Source: Kalmusia sp. IMI 367209 (taxonomy: Eukaryota > Ascomycota > Dothideomycetes > Pleosporales > Didymosphaeriaceae). From it: a DNA stretch of 64,000 bases. The translations under genes and the position numbers were made by a program. Below are positions 60,596 to 64,000 of the stretch, piece by piece (within the stretch, counting starts at the first letter, position 1; each line of letters starts with the position of its first letter). Below the pieces are notes generated by a model that saw only the letters and a list, made by a program, of their open reading frames with translations, made no database searches and was not told the origin of the DNA. Where the stretch lies: the NCBI GenBank assembly GCA_027946365.1, contig JAPEUQ010000014.1, positions 372,001 to 436,000 of the forward strand, in the 5' to 3' direction.

Positions 60596-61188
60596 TGCGC
60601 CGAATGTGGGTTGTCTTTAGCAGGGGTCGTAAGGGTGTCAATATCAATTTCAGATCAGCGAGACGGAATTATGGAATACGTCTGCCGTAGATACCCTCTT
60701 GTTTGTGCAGGTGTCAGGTGGAGACTGGCAGCAAGTGGGAGGCCGGCAGTGGCAAGTGTGGCCGCGCGCTTGGTGGCCACAATGGTAGCACAAGGCGCTC
60801 TGAAAGCTGGACTGCCGCAGTACTCCGCGGGTACATGTAACAGATGGCCACCCTCGTTCGAGATGCCACTAAGAGATAATTCGTAGGGCTGGAAGCCAGA
60901 GACCCCACATGACTGTGGGGTATGACTGAAGCTCGCACTACCCCGCCACAGCATTGTGCCGTCGGTCGTATATGACCGCTGTGGACGAAGCCTGTGGCCT
61001 GCAATCTATTTGCCGGTCCAATGGAAGATGCTCGTTACCGCGGACATGGAACGGAAAGGGAAAAAGAGCTCCATGCAAGGCGTTGGAGCTGTACAAGGCG
61101 ACGCCATGAGCATGGAGAAGGTAGCTTAAGAAGGTCAGCCTGCGAACCACTCTGTATCCAGACTACACGCGAAAGTAAATCAATCGCA
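60596..61188. promoter_or_regulatory. Divergent promoter ALDH / SnoaL-like
   Basis: 593 bp shared by both genes, containing the CreA-like palindrome at 60902-60921. No coding sequence was recognised. Confidence 0.55.
60902..60921. promoter_or_regulatory. Perfect palindrome of two opposed CreA-type sites
   Basis: Arms ACCCCACA and TGTGGGGT, eight bases each, separated by four. Each arm contains GTGGGG (or its complement CCCCAC), which matches the CreA/Mig1 consensus SYGGRG. It lies in the promoter shared by the aldehyde dehydrogenase and SnoaL-like genes. Paired CreA sites are the arrangement known to work in carbon catabolite repression. A Zn-finger or other dimeric regulator could also use it. 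Confidence 0.5.
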
Positions 61189-62082
61189 ATGGGCAGTGAA
61201 ATTGAGGAACTCAAGCAATTGGTTGCACAGCTCCAGAAAGAGGTATCAACAGTGAAAGGTAACGTGGTGCTTAGTCATCATCATCATCAGCAGCAGCAAC
61301 AGCCGAGGCTAACCGATAGACCCCAGACCAGGAGAATGTGAGGAAGCTACAATACACGTACGGCTACTACCTCGACAAATGCCTGTATAGAGAGGTGAGG
61401 GCACCGATTCATACCTATGAACTACTGCTAATCCGTGCAGGTCGCTGACCTCTTCGCCGACCACCCGGATACCTGCGTCGAGTTCCTGGGCGGCCGGTAC
61501 AATGGCAAGGAGGGTGTCGAGCGACTGTACATTGGTCGCTTTGCGAAAGCCTTCGTGAACGGCCGCAATGGCCCCGTCCATGGTTTCCTCCTTGATCACC
61601 CTCAGATTCAAGGCATCGTAGATATCAACGCCGAGGGCACCCGCGCCAAAGGCCGCTTCCGCAGCATGATGTCTGCCGGCACGCACGAGAGCATCAAGGA
61701 CACGCACCCTCGAGGGCTGGTACAATGGTGGGAAGGAGGCATATACGAGAACGAGTATATCAAGCAGGATGGTATCTGGAAGATCTTCAGACTGAAGTAC
61801 TTTCCCTTCTGGCACGGTACATTCGAGAAGGGCTGGTCGCACACCAAGCCCAACTATGTGCCCTTTATGTCCAAGACATACCCAGAGGATCCGGCAGGGC
61901 CGAATGAGCTTTGCGATCACCCGATGCTCTGGCCAGATACTCGCGTTGTGCCCTTCCACTACGTACATCCCATTACTGGGAAGCAGGTGGCAGACGACGA
62001 CCTGAGAGCGCCGGGATACGGCGAAGATCCGAGCACCAGTACGCCTCCTCTGGTGTTAAGCAAGCCTAAGTCTGAAGCGTAA
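61189..62082 (+). CDS. SnoaL-like (NTF2-fold) domain protein
   Basis: Exons 61189-61258, 61327-61394 and 61441-62082 give 259 aa. A short coiled coil (EIEELKQLVAQLQKEVSTVK) leads into ENVRKLQYTYGYYLDKCLY, the first helix of the SnoaL-like fold. Strand-rich blocks with FLGGRYNGKEGVERLYIGRF and QWWEGGIYENEYIKQDGIWK complete it. Such proteins are enzymes or binding proteins with a deep cone-shaped pocket, in catabolic or secondary-metabolite clusters. The choice of the acceptor at 61326 gives VKDQENVRKL, a seamless join. The first intron is rich in CAT and CAG triplets. Its place between ALDH and the decarboxylase points to a step in the same pathway; the reaction is unknown. Confidence 0.82.
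61276..61302 (+). repeat. CAT/CAG triplet tract inside an intron
   Basis: CATCATCATCAT followed by CAGCAGCAG in the first intron of the SnoaL-like gene. If the intron were retained, the frame would add His and Gln runs and then stop. Confidence 0.6.
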
Positions 62083-62409
62083 ATAACTGAGTACATCTAA
62101 TATAACTGCCTCCGCTGCCCCACTTTTATTCATTGAGCGTGTCCCCTAGTGCCGTTCTGTTACCCCAGAATAGTCAATTCACGTATAATGGCAAAACATG
62201 AAATATACACGACGAAGCATAGGTGACCGTGCGCGCGTCTATATTTGGTGTAGAACAACCAATTAACTTATGTACCGTATTTAGCTCGATTGTCAACGTT
62301 CGGCCTAGGGGCGAGACTGTCGACTCATGATTGGAAAGGGACTTTAATGTTTTGTCTTGCATTGATGCTCTAGTATCTTAGGGCTCTACTGATACGCATC
62401 AGTTGATCA
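62083..62409. other. Convergent 3' region (SnoaL-like / amidohydrolase)
   Basis: 327 bp between two 3' ends. Nothing further was recognised. Confidence 0.4.
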
Positions 62410-63542
62410 TCATTCCTCAAGTGGAAGTTTAAAGAGTCTGATGGCGTTCTTTCGAGCGACAGCTTCCTTTTGGTCTTCTGGCAAATCGACCGACTTCCAC
62501 CAGTTTTGACCTTCCTCGACTGTCTCGTATGGAGTATCTGTTGGAAAGTGAGTATTTCCTCATCTCCAAGTTTTACGACATCAACTCACCAATAGCATAT
62601 AGACACCTGTTTAAACCAATCTCTTCTATGCAATACTTCAAGCCCCGTGTATTGTAATTACCCGACGTGGTGATGTTCACATTATGGGTCCAGTAGTAAC
62701 TATAGTCCTGCTTCATGGGTCGTGAGCCGCGTTTAAAAGGATGATTTATCCAGTGGCTCGCTCTCCACAGATTGAAAGGAACACTGAATCAAGAATATTA
62801 GTATGAGTTGCTCGGATAAGTCCAATTTTACTAACCCTTCTCCAAGATGTCCGGCGACAATCTGTACTTTTGGGAAGCGATCGAAGATGCCCGAGGAACA
62901 GATCGCATACAAGTGCCAACTCAGATCCAGATGGAACTGCACACCGGCACCAAGCAAATGCTTCCGATCGCCGTATTTGGTACCCGCTTTCAAGTCCTGT
63001 GGTATCGCATACCGAGGATGGAAGTATATTGGTACATCCAGCTCTTGCACTGTCTCCCAGAACGGATCGTACTCTGGTGTGTCGAAGTAAATCTTCTCCT
63101 CTGCCTCTGGGCCTTTGGACTGGAAATCGTTGACCAGCCCGCCAAACATACCTAGCTTCGTGACTGCTCTTCTCAGTTCGTCGGCTGCATCCTTTGCGTT
63201 ATGCATCGATAGTGCCGCCAGCGCACCGAATCTCTTGGGGTTCTTCTTTACTTCTCCCGCGAGATAGTCGTTTGCGACTTGCGCGACGTTCTTCGCGTTA
63301 TCGGGGTCAGCCTCGCCTTGTGCGCCCGGCGAGGTCAGCGAAAGCAACATATACTCGACGCCATGCTCATCCATGTTCTTGAGACGTTCATCGTGAATGT
63401 CTAGAAGTCGCTTTTCGTGAGCCGAGAGTCCAGTCGAAGGGTCGCTTCCTGGCCGCATGAGATTCTGGAACTGCGCGAAGGAATGCGCTTCGACCCCAGC
63501 CAGGTCAATGATAGCCTCTTCAACCGCTATCGTGCCTTTCAT
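62410..63542 (-). CDS. Amidohydrolase, 2,3-dihydroxybenzoate-decarboxylase-like
   Basis: Exons 62836-63542, 62590-62783 and 62410-62537 give 342 aa. MKGTIAVEEA supplies the metal-site Glu near residue 8, as in the 2,3-dihydroxybenzoate and gamma-resorcylate decarboxylase family. DVPIYFHPR gives a metal histidine, AGHLGEG the second histidine, and YAIDTPYE the metal aspartate after splicing. Family members remove CO2 from hydroxylated benzoates without oxygen or organic cofactor, using Zn or Mn. The exact substrate cannot be read from sequence. An in-frame ATG at 63662 would add 40 residues containing a hydrophobic RSISALTLLVHCPLCLLH stretch. I prefer 63542, where family similarity begins. Confidence 0.88.
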
Positions 63543-64000
63543 TTTCGATTGTGTATCTTCGAAGGTGTCCAGTGTATAATTGTATAGGTCGGTGGTATGC
63601 AGGAGGCATAAGGGACAGTGTACAAGTAAAGTGAGTGCGCTGATGCTTCTCCATATTCGCATGGATGGACTCTGCACACAATGTAAGCTAATGCCGATCC
63701 GTCCCCGCTGGCTCTACTTTCGTGCATGGCGCTATGCAGGCGCTAAGAAACTGTGTAAGCTAACATCAATCGCAGTGATCACGGCTCGATGTCGCCGACC
63801 CCACAGGGTACGCGCCACCTATATCGGTTCTATCAATCCGGCATACATTCACGACGAACTACCCCGCGCGCTACCCGTTCCCCACATGGCCCGGATTTGA
63901 CTGGATGCCTTGCATAGAGAAAGGGACCGTACATCCTATCACACTACATGCATTCCAAATGTCCTTTTGCACTGCTTCGAACAAATTATAAGATTTTCTA
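63543..64000. promoter_or_regulatory. Upstream region of the amidohydrolase gene to window edge
   Basis: 458 bp with the promoter of the amidohydrolase gene. An open frame on the plus strand (63580-63900) has no family content and overlaps the upstream in-frame extension of the amidohydrolase; it is not called. Confidence 0.4.

Noticed and set aside
44910..63542. Polyketide, peptide or terpene secondary-metabolite cluster
   Set aside because: No backbone synthase, P450 or methyltransferase is present; the genes are transporters, oxidoreductases and catabolic enzymes.

Overview
The window looks like nuclear DNA of a filamentous ascomycete (Pezizomycotina, most likely Dothideomycetes). The evidence is many short GT-AG introns of 45-80 nt with CTAAC/CTGAC-like branch sites, plus fungal-only families: HET domain, CVNH-LysM lectin, Zn2Cys6 regulator, HeLo/DUF7580-like and C2H2 signalling-type proteins. 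No rRNA, tRNA, CRISPR array or intact transposon was recognised. Exon structures were derived by hand from splice sites and frame. Every complete intact gene model sums to a whole number of codons.

Layout. 0-5.7 kb holds two divergent accessory genes: a HeLo/DUF7580-like protein running off the left edge, and a 1240-aa C2H2 protein that also carries an SH3 domain and two SNT1-like SANT repeats. 7.5-30.7 kb is mostly conserved housekeeping: an ABCA-type transporter, an UNC93-like MFS protein, KRI1 (ribosome biogenesis), SIP3/LAM-type BAR-PH-VASt sterol-transfer protein, a C2H2 protein, an IF3-C-like probable mitochondrial protein, and EFR3 (PI4-kinase scaffold). 31-44 kb is accessory and gene-poor: a 7-exon MFS transporter, an F-box-like gene with a frameshift, an orphan gene, a HET-domain pseudogene (one nonsense codon and two +1 shifts), a CVNH-LysM lectin and a fungal regulator-like protein.

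45-55 kb groups two MFS transporters, an SDR oxidoreductase, a bacterial-type family-5 solute-binding protein without a signal peptide, and a secreted cyanophycinase-like S51 peptidase. Together they could form a peptide or isopeptide scavenging locus; this is inference. 56-63.5 kb is a compact catabolic group: a Zn2Cys6 regulator, an aldehyde dehydrogenase, a SnoaL-like protein and a 2,3-dihydroxybenzoate-decarboxylase-like amidohydrolase. The divergent promoter in its middle contains a perfect palindrome made of two opposed CreA-type sites, suggesting carbon-catabolite-repressed use of an aromatic aldehyde or acid.

A recurring theme is single-base frame disruption (SIP3 3' end, F-box gene, HET gene, ALDH start codon), some at G runs. 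These are either real decay or residual assembly errors, and read-level data would decide which.
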